From RGIG5612 sp045616165 (GTDB lineage: Bacteria; Bacillota; Clostridia; Lachnospirales; Lachnospiraceae): a stretch of DNA of 64,000 nt. A program made the position numbers and the translations under genes. This document shows positions 8,316-17,225 of this stretch, piece by piece (position 1 is the stretch's first letter; every line of letters begins with the position of its first letter). The stretch spans positions 1 through 64,000 of the forward strand of contig JAZLGF010000011.1 in assembly GCA_045616165.1 (NCBI GenBank), given 5' to 3'. The notes under the pieces were generated by a model. It searched no databases, had not been told where the DNA came from, and was given only the letters and a program-made list of their open reading frames with translations.

Positions 8316-9218
8316 ATGATTAGTACAGGTATTTTTACGGGATATTATCCATATACACTTGATGAAACAATAAAAAGAATAAAAGCATCAGATTTTAGTT
8401 GCGTACAGTTAGATGTATCATTTAAGGATTTAGATGCTACAAAAGAGCCGCTTACAAAGGAAAAAGCAAACATGATTAGAGATAAATTCAGAGATGCAAA
8501 CCTTCCTATTATTGCGGTTTCAGCATATACAAACTTTATCCATCCAGACCCAGAAATCAGAAAAGCAAACATTGAGTACCTTAAAATGATGATGAAATAT
8601 GCTAGGGATTTAGGATGCCCATATGTTGCTTCTGAAACAGGAACATATAACGAAGAGAGCGATTGGGTTTGGGATGAAAGAAACGCATCACCAAAAGTAT
8701 TTGATGAAGCTATTGCAATCATTAAAGATTTAGCTGGGTACGCTTATGATAATGGTGCAACTTTTATCGTAGAAAATTATGTAAATAATACGATAGGTAG
8801 TGTAGAGCAAGTTAAGAGAATGTTTGACGAAGTTGGAACAAAGGGTCTTGGACTTATCTGCGATCCTACAAACTATTTTGATGAAGCACATTACGCTGAT
8901 ATAGATGGAACACTTAATAATATCTTTGATAACTTAGCTCCTTACATGAAGATAGCTCATGCTAAGGACATCAGTAAAGCTGTTGATACATCTGAAAAGC
9001 ATGCTGATATTGATGCTGATGCATCTCATTCATTTAGAGGTTCGGGAGCAATCGAACTTCCAGCGGCAGGACTAGGTCATCTTAATTATGAACTTTACGT
9101 TAAGAGATTAGCTGAGTGTCATCCAAATATTCCTCTTATTATCGAGCATCTTGATGAAGGTGATATTGAAAGAGCAAAAGGATTTGTTGACGGAGTACTT
9201 AAGAAGGTTGGTGTTTAA
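8316..9218 (+). CDS. Sugar phosphate isomerase/epimerase-like TIM barrel
   Basis: This 300-residue xylose-isomerase-like barrel has Glu about 153 (IVENYV), Asp about 183 (ICDPTNYF), His about 215 (IAHAKD) and Glu about 277 (IIEHLD) as probable metal ligands. A motif near residue 110 (ESDWVWDERNAS) is typical of this subgroup of gut sugar isomerases. AAGGAGGAG lies before the ATG. The ROK kinase gene starts two bases after its stop, so isomerisation followed by phosphorylation of the product is plausible. Confidence 0.82.
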   Translation: MISTGIFTGYYPYTLDETIKRIKASDFSCVQLDVSFKDLDATKEPLTKEKANMIRDKFRDANLPIIAVSAYTNFIHPDPEIRKANIEYLKMMMKYARDLGCPYVASETGTYNEESDWVWDERNASPKVFDEAIAIIKDLAGYAYDNGATFIVENYVNNTIGSVEQVKRMFDEVGTKGLGLICDPTNYFDEAHYADIDGTLNNIFDNLAPYMKIAHAKDISKAVDTSEKHADIDADASHSFRGSGAIELPAAGLGHLNYELYVKRLAECHPNIPLIIEHLDEGDIERAKGFVDGVLKKVGV

Positions 9219-9220
9219 TT

Positions 9221-10162
9221 ATGAATTATCGTGTTGGTGTTGATATAGGTGGAATGAGTATCAAGGTTGGCGTTGTTGATGAGAACTTCAACATCATTCA
9301 AAAGTTGAGTGTAAAAACTCCTGGTACTTTTGAAGAATCTATGAAGGCTGCTGCTGATGCAGTTTATGAAGTTATTAAACCTTTAGGTATTGAAATAACA
9401 GACCTTCCTTGCGTAGGAATTGGAACACCTGGATCTATTTATGAAACAGGTCGTCTTTGCTTTTCTAACAATACTAATTGGAAAGATGTCCCTATGCGTG
9501 AAGAACTTGAAAAATATATTCCAGTTCCTGTTTATATTGGAAATGATGCTAACTGCGCTATTATCGGCGAGACTGTTGCCGGTGCTGCAAAAGGAAGAAA
9601 GCATGTAATTATGCTTACGCTCGGAACTGGCGTTGGTGGCGGAATTATTATTAATGGTAAAGTTTTCGCTGGTGGCAACGGAGTTGGTGCTGAACTTGGA
9701 CATATGGTGCTTGTACATGACGGCTATCCATGCACATGCGGAATTAATGGATGCTTTGAATCTTACGGAAGCGCAACAGCACTTATGAGGCAAACTAAAG
9801 AAGCTATCGAAGCTCATCCAGAATCAGCAATGACTAAATGGGCAGAAGAAAACGGCGAAGTAAACGGAAAAACTGCTTTTGAATGCGCTTTGGCAGGAGA
9901 TAAGGTAGCTATGGAAGTTGTTGATAATTATGCATGCTATCTGGCAAATGGAATTGGATCTCTTGTAAATATCTTTAGACCAGAAATAGTTTTAATGGGC
10001 GGTGGCGTTTCAAATGCTGGCGATTTTCTTTTAGATAAAATAAGAGAAAACATGCCTAAGTATACTTTCGCATATGATGTAACAGGATATCCTCCAATTG
10101 AACTAGCAACACTAGGAAATGATGCGGGAATTATTGGCGCATCATATCAAGATATTATGTAA
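9221..10162 (+). CDS. ROK family sugar kinase
   Basis: The 313-residue ROK kinase shows the phosphate-1 motif DIGGMSIKVG (Asp8), the catalytic Asp about 109 in GNDANCA, the phosphate-2 motif LGTGVGGG, and the zinc-binding set His about 161 (ELGHMVL) with CTCGINGCFE (Cys171, 173, 178). No helix-turn-helix is present, so it is an enzyme, not a NagC/XylR-type repressor. Glucose, or another hexose released by the pathway, is the likely substrate. It follows the TIM-barrel stop by two bases, with weak SD and probable translational coupling. Confidence 0.88.
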   Translation: MNYRVGVDIGGMSIKVGVVDENFNIIQKLSVKTPGTFEESMKAAADAVYEVIKPLGIEITDLPCVGIGTPGSIYETGRLCFSNNTNWKDVPMREELEKYIPVPVYIGNDANCAIIGETVAGAAKGRKHVIMLTLGTGVGGGIIINGKVFAGGNGVGAELGHMVLVHDGYPCTCGINGCFESYGSATALMRQTKEAIEAHPESAMTKWAEENGEVNGKTAFECALAGDKVAMEVVDNYACYLANGIGSLVNIFRPEIVLMGGGVSNAGDFLLDKIRENMPKYTFAYDVTGYPPIELATLGNDAGIIGASYQDIM

Positions 10163-10177
10163 ACGAGGTAAAGAAAA

Positions 10178-11143
10178 TTGATTGAGGTAAAAGACCTAGT
10201 AAAAAAGTATGGTGAAAAAGTCGCAATCGATGGGCTTAGTTTCAACATTAAAGAAGGAGAAGTAGTTGGACTTTTAGGACTTAACGGTGCGGGAAAAAGT
10301 ACGACTATGAATTGTATTACGGGTTATATTGCTCCTACAGAAGGTTCAATAAAAATAGGTGGTTATGATTTGTTAAAAGATCCTAACAAGGCAAAAAGTC
10401 AAATAGGTTATTTGCCAGAACTTTTTGCTTTCTATTCGGACATGAGAATTGTCGAATATTTAGACTATGTATGCGATATAAAAGGTTTTACAAAAGACCC
10501 TCAAAAAAGAAAAGCGCATATAGATGCTATATGTAAACAAACTGGTATTTCACATCTTTCAGAAAGAATGATTAGAAACCTTTCTAAAGGTTATAAACAA
10601 AGAGTAGGTTTTGCACAGGCATTAATAGGCAATCCAAAGGTTATTATTTTAGATGAGCCTACAGTAGGTCTTGACCCTTCTCAAATTATTGAGATTAGAC
10701 AACTTATTAAAGATTCTGGAAAAGATAGTACAGTAATTGTTTCATCTCATATTCTTTCAGAAATTCAAGCTATTTGCTCGAGAATTATCTTGATACATGA
10801 AGGAAAGATTGCTTTTGACGGTCCTATTGATTCTATTGGAAAAAATATGACAGAAGGTAGTGAAGTTATTATTCGTGTAAAGGGCGAGCATGAAAAAATT
10901 GATAATGTTCTTAGAAATCTTGACACAGTAAAAACTTTCGAAAGACTTGAAGATAAAGAAAAAGATTGCGAAGATTATACTGTTGTAGCAAAAGAAGGTT
11001 ATGACATCAGAGAAGTATTGTATAAAGCTTTTACAGGGGAAGAGGGCTTAACGCTTCTTCAACTTTATAGCAAAGAAATTTCTCTTGAAAACACATTCCT
11101 TGCTTTAACAGGTCAAAATAAAAAAGGGAGGGATAGAAAATGA
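10178..11143 (+). CDS. ABC-2 exporter ATPase, GldA-like
   Basis: The 321-residue ATPase has Walker A (GLNGAGKSTT), signature LSKGYKQRVG, Walker B VIILDEPTVGLDP and the switch His in SSHILSE, plus a C-terminal ~90-residue domain usual for NatA/GldA-type exporters. It uses a TTG start at 10178 with GAGGT eight bases upstream. It is the first gene of a tight four-gene cassette (overlaps of 4 and 1 bases) with an ABC-2 permease, a GldG-like protein and a DUF4340 protein, a set conserved in many bacteria outside gliding organisms. The cargo is unknown. Confidence 0.85.
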   Translation: MIEVKDLVKKYGEKVAIDGLSFNIKEGEVVGLLGLNGAGKSTTMNCITGYIAPTEGSIKIGGYDLLKDPNKAKSQIGYLPELFAFYSDMRIVEYLDYVCDIKGFTKDPQKRKAHIDAICKQTGISHLSERMIRNLSKGYKQRVGFAQALIGNPKVIILDEPTVGLDPSQIIEIRQLIKDSGKDSTVIVSSHILSEIQAICSRIILIHEGKIAFDGPIDSIGKNMTEGSEVIIRVKGEHEKIDNVLRNLDTVKTFERLEDKEKDCEDYTVVAKEGYDIREVLYKAFTGEEGLTLLQLYSKEISLENTFLALTGQNKKGRDRK

Positions 11144-11844
11144 GCTCAGTATTTAGACGCGAAGTAAAAGCATATTTCAGAACTCCATTAGGTTATGTAA
11201 TTATTGCTGTAGCATATTTCTTTTCAGGATATTATTTCTTTACATATAACTTGTATAGGAGTACTACAGACCTTTCGCAACTTTTTGATTTGTTGTTCCC
11301 TGTAGTTTTATTCCTTGTTCCGGTTCTTACTATGAGACTTATGAGTGAAGAAAAAAAGACTAACACAGAACAACTTCTTCTTACTGCTCCGATTTCAAGA
11401 CTTGGAATTATTATGGGAAAATATTGTGCAGCATTAATTGTTTATGTAGTAGCTATTTCAGGAACAATTCTTGATGCAATTATTGCATCTTTTTATGGAA
11501 AAGTAGATTGGCCTTGTACAATAGGAAATTTTATAGGCCTTTGTTTGTTAGGAATGGCTTTAATAGCTATATGCTTGTTCCTTTCTTCTATTACAGAAAG
11601 CCAGGTTATTGCAGCGGTTTTAGGATTTGCTGTGAGTTTATTCTTAATGCTTGTTGATGCTATTGCATATGTAGTAAAAAGCAATTTCTTCAAGACATTC
11701 TTTGAATATATTTCTTTTAATGAAAGGTATTCGCCGTTCACTTTAGGAATTGTTGAACTTCAAAACGTAATATTCTTTTTAAGTGTAGCAGCGCTATTTT
11801 GTGCAATTACAACAGCACTTTTAGAGCGTAAACGCTGGAATTAG
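11140..11844 (+). CDS. ABC-2 permease, GldF-like
   Basis: The 234-residue integral membrane protein has about six transmembrane segments. It begins with the typical FRREVKAYFRTPLGYV amphipathic start and contains the loop RLMSEEKKTNTEQLLLTAP that marks the GldF/NosY-type ABC-2 permeases. Its ATG overlaps the ATPase stop by four bases (ATGA), so the two are translationally coupled. It is expected to form the membrane channel with the upstream ATPase and work with the GldG-like partner downstream. Confidence 0.85.
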   Translation: MSSVFRREVKAYFRTPLGYVIIAVAYFFSGYYFFTYNLYRSTTDLSQLFDLLFPVVLFLVPVLTMRLMSEEKKTNTEQLLLTAPISRLGIIMGKYCAALIVYVVAISGTILDAIIASFYGKVDWPCTIGNFIGLCLLGMALIAICLFLSSITESQVIAAVLGFAVSLFLMLVDAIAYVVKSNFFKTFFEYISFNERYSPFTLGIVELQNVIFFLSVAALFCAITTALLERKRWN

Positions 11845-11853
11845 AGGTGGCAT

Positions 11854-13332
11854 ATGAAAGATTTTATAGAAAAGACTAAAGAAAAAATAATGAAATTATT
11901 TAAAACAGAATCAGGCCGCCTTAATGCACTTTTAGCGGCAATAATTGTGATTGCTATTGTTATTGTTTTTTTATTAAATGCAGTTGTACATACATTCTCA
12001 GAGCGTTATCCTTTGAGTTTAGATCTCACATCAAACGCTAACTATAATATCGGGGATGATTCAAAAGAAGTATTAGCTTCTTTGTCGAATGATATAACTA
12101 TAAATGTATTGGCTGATAAAGGGAGCTTTACAGGCAGTCCTTATCTAGTTCAAACTAAAAAGATAATCGAACAATATCCAAAGTATTCGAAATATGTAAC
12201 GCTTAAGTATGTTGACTATACAACAGATCCTACTTTTGCAGCACAATATCCTACACTTAATTTATCAGAGGGCGATATATTAGTAGTTGGCTCTAAAAAT
12301 ATAAAACAGATTCCATTAAATAATATGTTTACATACACATATAATTCGAATCAACAACTTCAAGTTGATGCATGTAGAGCAGAAGAGGCTATTACATCAG
12401 CGATTGTAAGTGTTAATACAGAAAATCCAGTTTATATTACTATCCTTACTGGTAATGCTGTTTCAGAAGATAGACAAACCTTAGAATCAATACTTACAGA
12501 TAATAACTTTATCGTTGATGAAAAAGATCTTGTTACTGGAGATTTTAGTGAATCAGATATTTTATTCCTTCTTGCTCCACAACAAGATTTATCAGAAGAT
12601 GTTTTAACTAAATTAGATGAATTCTTAAAAAATAATGGAGAGTATGGTCGTACTATAATTTATGCAGCTGATGTAAATCAGCCAAAACTTCCAAATATTG
12701 ATATCTTTTTAAGAGAGTGGGGAATTGAAATAGACAAAGGCGCAGTTTTCGAAACAAATGAAAATAATGTTTATGGATATCAACCATACTATCCTTTAGT
12801 TAATTATACGGATGATACTTATATAGAAAAATTAAAAGATACATCAAAAAAGGTTTTACTTCCACTCGCAAGACCAATAAATAAACTCTATGACTTTAGA
12901 GACAATAAAACAGTTACACAGTTGCTCGAATTTTCAGAGACAACAGGAGTTAGACCAGAAGAAGCAGGAGATAATTTTAGAAGTGAAGATTCTGTAAAAA
13001 ATGGACCTATGCCAGCTATGTTACTTTCAACATTGCAAGCTGTTGGTGCAACAAGAACTAGCCAAATTTTAGCTGTGCCATCGGTTCAAGCTTTTGAATC
13101 AACAGTAATATCAAACACATCTATTGCGAATGCGGAATATCTTACTGCGATTTTAAATACTGTATCACAAAGAGAAAATGCAATCTCAATTGAGGCAAAA
13201 TCACTAGCAGGAAATATTTTGACTATTACTCAATCGGGTGCTTCTACTTGGGGAGTTATTTTCTGCATAATTATTCCTGTCGCAATATTGGCAACAGGTA
13301 TTCTTATCTACCTTAAACGGAGGTATAGATAG
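11854..13332 (+). CDS. GldG-like ABC transporter auxiliary protein
   Basis: The 492-residue protein has one transmembrane helix near residues 22-45, a large extracytoplasmic region and a second helix at the C-terminus (about 462-485) followed by KRRYR. The order and the FSERYPLSLDLTSNANYNI stretch after the first helix fit the GldG/DUF7088-type auxiliary subunits of ABC-2 systems. It lies nine bases after the permease and its last base overlaps the GTG start of the DUF4340 gene. Role: extracytoplasmic component, exact function unknown in this family. Confidence 0.78.
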   Translation: MKDFIEKTKEKIMKLFKTESGRLNALLAAIIVIAIVIVFLLNAVVHTFSERYPLSLDLTSNANYNIGDDSKEVLASLSNDITINVLADKGSFTGSPYLVQTKKIIEQYPKYSKYVTLKYVDYTTDPTFAAQYPTLNLSEGDILVVGSKNIKQIPLNNMFTYTYNSNQQLQVDACRAEEAITSAIVSVNTENPVYITILTGNAVSEDRQTLESILTDNNFIVDEKDLVTGDFSESDILFLLAPQQDLSEDVLTKLDEFLKNNGEYGRTIIYAADVNQPKLPNIDIFLREWGIEIDKGAVFETNENNVYGYQPYYPLVNYTDDTYIEKLKDTSKKVLLPLARPINKLYDFRDNKTVTQLLEFSETTGVRPEEAGDNFRSEDSVKNGPMPAMLLSTLQAVGATRTSQILAVPSVQAFESTVISNTSIANAEYLTAILNTVSQRENAISIEAKSLAGNILTITQSGASTWGVIFCIIIPVAILATGILIYLKRRYR

Positions 13333-14744
13333 TGAAACAAAAACTTATAAAATTTATTATTGCTGGAGGAATAGCAATTGTTGTTTTAATTGCTGCACTT
13401 ATTGCTGCTAGCAGTATTTCCAATAATAAAGATACTAGTGTTAAAGTTTTTACTAACCAAAAACCGGAAAATGTTCAGCACTTAACTGTTACTAATCAAT
13501 ATGGGACATTCGAAGTAAAAAGAAATGGAGATGGATATGACTTCGATGACATGCCTGCTAATATTATAGATCAAGAAGGCTTTTATGATTTGATGTATAA
13601 TGTTGCGTCTTTTGGCGCATTGCGTACAGTTGAAGAAAATGCACAAGATATTTCACTGTATGGATTAGATAATCCTTTGTCATCTGTTGACGTTATTTAT
13701 TCTGGTGGAAAAGAATTTAAACTTTTTATTGGTAACAAAGAGCAAGTAAGTGGAAACTACTATGGCATGGTAAATGATGATAAAAACGTTTATCTTTTTG
13801 CCCAAGAAGATATTTTATACTTCCTTGTTCCAAAACAAACATTTATTAATATGCAAGTTACACCAACGGTTCAATCGGGAGCACTTTCAGCAATGCGTGA
13901 TGTAACATTTTCGGGATATTCACTTGAAAAACCAATAACGATTGAGGCTGTTAAAGAAACTAATGTTGAGTCTATGCTTACGGCATTATCCTTTGGCTCA
14001 GCAACGCATCTAGTAAAATTAAAAGGTACGTATGAGTTAGATCAAACTTATGGTGGTGCAATACTAGAGTCGATTTTAGGAATAGAAGCAGTAAATATAG
14101 TTGGATACAATGTTAGTGATGCAGACCTTAGTTTACTTGGATTTGACAATCCATATATGCAAGTAGATTTTTCTATTCAAGATGGTACGGATTACATCGC
14201 AGATTACCAACTTAAACTTGTTCCGTATGAAAGTCAGTTTATGGCATACATGAAAGATTCTGGAATTATATTCTTAATTAATCCACCTGAGTTTGTAAGT
14301 ATTGACTATACAAAACTTTGTAGAAGATGGTTCTTAAATCCTATGAGAAGTGATGTTGAAAGCATTACTGTTGAGTTTGATGGAATGAAATATGTTTACA
14401 CTACAGGTGGAGACCAGAAAAACATTTGGGCTAAATTAAATGGAAAGGAAATGGATTCAGAATTATTCTTTAGTTTATACAGGTTGGTAAAGAGTGCTGC
14501 AGCTGACGGAAAATATTTAGAAAGTACCGTTAATGAAGGTAGCCCACTTATGACTATTACATATAAATATAATGAGAAATTGAAAACGGATGATGTTATG
14601 AAATTGTATCCAGGCAGTCTAAGACGTGTTAATGTTGAAATAAACGGCATAACAGAATTTGACATGAGAGAAACTTTTGTTGATGCAATGAAGAATGCAT
14701 GCAAAAATTCTTTATTAGGACAACAAATAGACGAAAACTGGTAA
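13332..14744 (+). CDS. DUF4340 domain-containing protein
   Basis: The 470-residue protein has one N-terminal membrane anchor (about residues 8-28) and a long extracytoplasmic part built of DUF4340-type repeats, seen in DISLYGLDNPLSSVDVIYSG and again in LSLLGFDNPYMQVDFSIQ. It starts with GTG at 13332, sharing one base with the preceding TAG and using GGAGGT seven bases upstream. DUF4340 genes regularly accompany GldA/F/G cassettes, which supports the assignment. No biochemical role is established. Confidence 0.8.
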   Translation: MKQKLIKFIIAGGIAIVVLIAALIAASSISNNKDTSVKVFTNQKPENVQHLTVTNQYGTFEVKRNGDGYDFDDMPANIIDQEGFYDLMYNVASFGALRTVEENAQDISLYGLDNPLSSVDVIYSGGKEFKLFIGNKEQVSGNYYGMVNDDKNVYLFAQEDILYFLVPKQTFINMQVTPTVQSGALSAMRDVTFSGYSLEKPITIEAVKETNVESMLTALSFGSATHLVKLKGTYELDQTYGGAILESILGIEAVNIVGYNVSDADLSLLGFDNPYMQVDFSIQDGTDYIADYQLKLVPYESQFMAYMKDSGIIFLINPPEFVSIDYTKLCRRWFLNPMRSDVESITVEFDGMKYVYTTGGDQKNIWAKLNGKEMDSELFFSLYRLVKSAAADGKYLESTVNEGSPLMTITYKYNEKLKTDDVMKLYPGSLRRVNVEINGITEFDMRETFVDAMKNACKNSLLGQQIDENW

Positions 14745-14756
14745 GAGGGGTAGAAA

Positions 14757-15866
14757 ATGGAGAAATTAAAAGTAGCAGTAATTAGTTGTGGAATGATTAC
14801 GAATAAAGCACATATACCGACTTATAAAGCATATCCAGATAAATGCGAAGTTGTTGCAGTATCAGATTTAAATGAAGAAGCTGCAAGAGATACAGCAGCA
14901 AGATGGGGTATTCCTAAGTGGTATACGAATACTGATGAGATGTTAGCAAAAGAAAAACCTGATTTAGTTTCAGTGTGTGTTCCTAATGGACTTCACAAAG
15001 AAATGACTATGCTTGCACTTTCTTATGATGCTAATGTTGCATGTGAAAAACCTATTGCTCTTAATCTTGCAGATGCAAGGGAAATGTATGCTGAAGCTGA
15101 TAGAAAAAATAAACTTTTATCAGCATGCCAGGTTTTAAGATTTTATCCTGAATATTGGTTTGCAAAAGAAATGTATGATAATGGTACATTAGGAGATGTT
15201 TATTTCTCTGAGTTCTCACTTATTAGAAGAAGAGGTGTTCCAAAGTGGGGCGCATTCCATAAGAAGAGCGCATCAGGAGGTGGAGTTCTTTGCGACCTCG
15301 GCGTTCATATGATTGATGCAGCTTTATGGATTATGGGAAGTCCAAAAGTAATTTCTGTTTCTGGAAATACTTCTTCATATATTGCTAGAAATGAAACTGA
15401 TGTAAAAACAAGTCTAAAAGAAAGTGGAGCACCAGCGGGCGTATTTACTCAGCAGGTTTATAAACCAGAAGAATTTGAAGTTGAAGAATTTGCAACAGGT
15501 TCTATAAGAATGGAAAACGGAAGCACTATGAATTTTAAAACTTCTTGGGCTGTAAACCTTCCACAAGAGACAAATATGCGTCTTGCTGGAACGCGGGCAG
15601 GTCTTTTGCTTCCAGAAATGAAAATTCTTACAACTATGGGAAAATATCAAGCAGATGTTGAACCAAGAGTATTTGCTGATGAGGCTCCTTTTGCTAATGA
15701 AGTATTCCCGGGACACTTCCAATTATTAAATAATATGATGAATCATATTCAAACGAACGAAGAGTTAATAGTAAAACCAGAGCAAACGCTTACGGTTACA
15801 GCTATTATTGAGGCGTTTTATAAATCTGCTAACGAAAAACGTGAGGTAAAATTGGACGAAATTTAA
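14757..15866 (+). CDS. Gfo/Idh/MocA family oxidoreductase
   Basis: The 369-residue dehydrogenase carries the Rossmann motif ISCGMITNKAHIP, EKP at 97-99 and DLGVHMID (Asp180, His184, Asp187). A stretch IRRRGVPKWGAFHKKSASGG aligns closely with the corresponding part of the oxidoreductase at 23954-25072 (RRRAVPTWGVFPDKSQQGGG), so the two are close paralogues and distinct from the dehydrogenases at 4365 and 7060. It follows the DUF4340 gene by 12 bases and precedes the sugar importer. Likely role: oxidation of a glycoside or sugar hydroxyl. Confidence 0.87.
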   Translation: MEKLKVAVISCGMITNKAHIPTYKAYPDKCEVVAVSDLNEEAARDTAARWGIPKWYTNTDEMLAKEKPDLVSVCVPNGLHKEMTMLALSYDANVACEKPIALNLADAREMYAEADRKNKLLSACQVLRFYPEYWFAKEMYDNGTLGDVYFSEFSLIRRRGVPKWGAFHKKSASGGGVLCDLGVHMIDAALWIMGSPKVISVSGNTSSYIARNETDVKTSLKESGAPAGVFTQQVYKPEEFEVEEFATGSIRMENGSTMNFKTSWAVNLPQETNMRLAGTRAGLLLPEMKILTTMGKYQADVEPRVFADEAPFANEVFPGHFQLLNNMMNHIQTNEELIVKPEQTLTVTAIIEAFYKSANEKREVKLDEI

Positions 15867-15878
15867 TACAATTTTTGA

Positions 15879-15902
15879 CATTGTATTAATAGTAATACAA
15901 TG
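15879..15902. promoter_or_regulatory. Palindromic operator candidate over the importer promoter
   Basis: A perfect 10-bp inverted repeat (CATTGTATTA, 4-base spacer ATAG, TAATACAATG) spans the -35 box and most of the spacer of the predicted promoter. A LacI/GntR-type repressor bound here would block RNA polymerase. No repressor gene is adjacent. Confidence 0.55.
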
Positions 15903-15909
15903 CTAAAAT
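15881..15909 (+). promoter_or_regulatory. Promoter of the ribose-type ABC importer
   Basis: TTGTAT (15881-15886), 17 bases, TAAAAT (15904-15909). A TTGACA at 15875-15880 is an alternative -35 with poor spacing. A short GGGG/CCCC hairpin (15923-15936) lies in the leader before the AGGAGG site. Confidence 0.55.
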
Positions 15910-15957
15910 ACATATGTAAATATGGGGTATTCCCCAGTAAAATTATAGGAGGTCTCT

Positions 15958-17067
15958 ATGAAAAAATTACTTGTTGTTCTTCTTACAGCCGCTATGGTAG
16001 TAGCTCTTGCTGCTTGTGGTGGTAATGGAAAGAAAGAAACAAAAAAAGAACCAGGCAGCACATTGAAGTTTGCTTCTCACAATGCTGAGATTGGTCAGAA
16101 CCCATATCGTATTCGTTACGAAGCTGACCTTCAAGAAGCTTGTGCAGCAGCTGAAGCAGCATCAGGTTACAAAGTTGAGTATAACTCATTCGTAGCTAAC
16201 AAAGATGCAACAGCAGAAGCTCAGATGCTTGAAAACTCAATCAACGAAGGTTTTGACATTATCGTTACAAACCCAGTTGCACCATCAGGTCTTGATACTC
16301 TTATTAAGAAAGCCCAAGATGCTGGTATCGTTTATATCAATGCCGACTGTGCTTACACATCAACAGCTGTTAATGTACTTAACGTTGTAACTGACCAAGA
16401 ATACCTTGGATACAAGACAGGTACATACGCTGGTGAAGTTCTTGGCGCAGGTTCAAAGGTTGTTATGATTGCAGCAGCAGAAGGTAACCAAGCTAACACA
16501 GACCGTCAACGCGGTTTCTTAAAAGCTTGTGAAGAAAAAGGTCTTGAAATCGTTGAAACAGCTAACCATGATTGGGACGTTGCAAAATCAACACAGAAAA
16601 TGGCTGAAATCCTTAACAAAGGTACAGCTTTTGACGGACTTTTAGTTTCACAATGCGCTGAAAATGCTCTTGAAGCATTTGACAATGCAAAGGTTCCTTA
16701 TCCTAAGTTTGCAGGATTTGGCGATACAGGTGCTTTCATGCAAAAGATGCTTGAAATCAACAAAAATGGAGTTGTTTGTCCATACATTGTACTTTCAAAC
16801 CCTCCAGGAGTTGGTGCTACAGCACTTAACTTTGCTCTTAACATGTATGTTGGCAATACACTTAGAGATGATATCTATGCTAAGGGTCAAGAAGATACAC
16901 ACCAAGTATGGATTCAATCAAAAGTTTGCTACACAGACAAAGACGTTGTAGCTGGAACACAGGTTGAAGGAAAATCAATCGAAGAATACGCTAACAGCTT
17001 CGAGCCTGGCGATTCAATCACATTCTGGCTTACATTTGATGAAGTAAAAGCAACTTACTTCAAATAA
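15958..17067 (+). CDS. Sugar ABC transporter substrate-binding lipoprotein
   Basis: The 369-residue protein starts with a lipoprotein signal peptide whose lipobox is LAAC (Cys20), then a charged linker and a type-I periplasmic-binding-protein fold (Peripla_BP_4, RbsB/AraF-like). Typical strands are seen in FDIIVTNPVAPSGLDTLIKKA and in VVMIAAAEGNQANTDRQRGF. It captures a sugar or small glycoside outside the membrane for the ATPase and two permeases that follow. A strong hairpin after its stop probably keeps its expression above that of the membrane genes. AGGAGGT is optimal. Confidence 0.88.
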   Translation: MKKLLVVLLTAAMVVALAACGGNGKKETKKEPGSTLKFASHNAEIGQNPYRIRYEADLQEACAAAEAASGYKVEYNSFVANKDATAEAQMLENSINEGFDIIVTNPVAPSGLDTLIKKAQDAGIVYINADCAYTSTAVNVLNVVTDQEYLGYKTGTYAGEVLGAGSKVVMIAAAEGNQANTDRQRGFLKACEEKGLEIVETANHDWDVAKSTQKMAEILNKGTAFDGLLVSQCAENALEAFDNAKVPYPKFAGFGDTGAFMQKMLEINKNGVVCPYIVLSNPPGVGATALNFALNMYVGNTLRDDIYAKGQEDTHQVWIQSKVCYTDKDVVAGTQVEGKSIEEYANSFEPGDSITFWLTFDEVKATYFK

Positions 17068-17095
17068 AAATTAAATCAAAAGACTGGTTTAATAG

Positions 17096-17132
17096 AACGG
17101 TCGGCAGTATATGCTGCCGACCGTTATTTCTC
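17096..17132 (+). terminator. Attenuating hairpin after the binding-protein gene
   Basis: A 12-bp perfect stem (17096-17107 with 17114-17125) with a 6-base loop is followed by the imperfect T tract ATTTCTCT. Its place between binding-protein and ATPase genes suggests partial termination or 3'-end protection. Confidence 0.7.
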
Positions 17133-17173
17133 TAAAAAGAGAATGATATATTTATTGAATTTGATTATTACAT

Positions 17174-17201
17174 TTGAGACATTCAAATGATTATATAAAA
17201 T
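17174..17201 (+). promoter_or_regulatory. Possible internal promoter before the ABC ATPase
   Basis: TTGAGA (17174-17179), 16 bases, TAAAAT (17196-17201). A small palindrome (CATTTGA/TCAAATG, 17171-17189) overlaps the -35. The match is modest. Confidence 0.35.
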
Positions 17202-17225
17202 AGTAATGTTTTGGAGGTGGTAGTA

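Noticed and set aside
9221..10162. ROK protein as a NagC/XylR-type repressor
   Set aside because: There is no N-terminal helix-turn-helix; the protein begins straight with the phosphate-binding motif, so it is a kinase.
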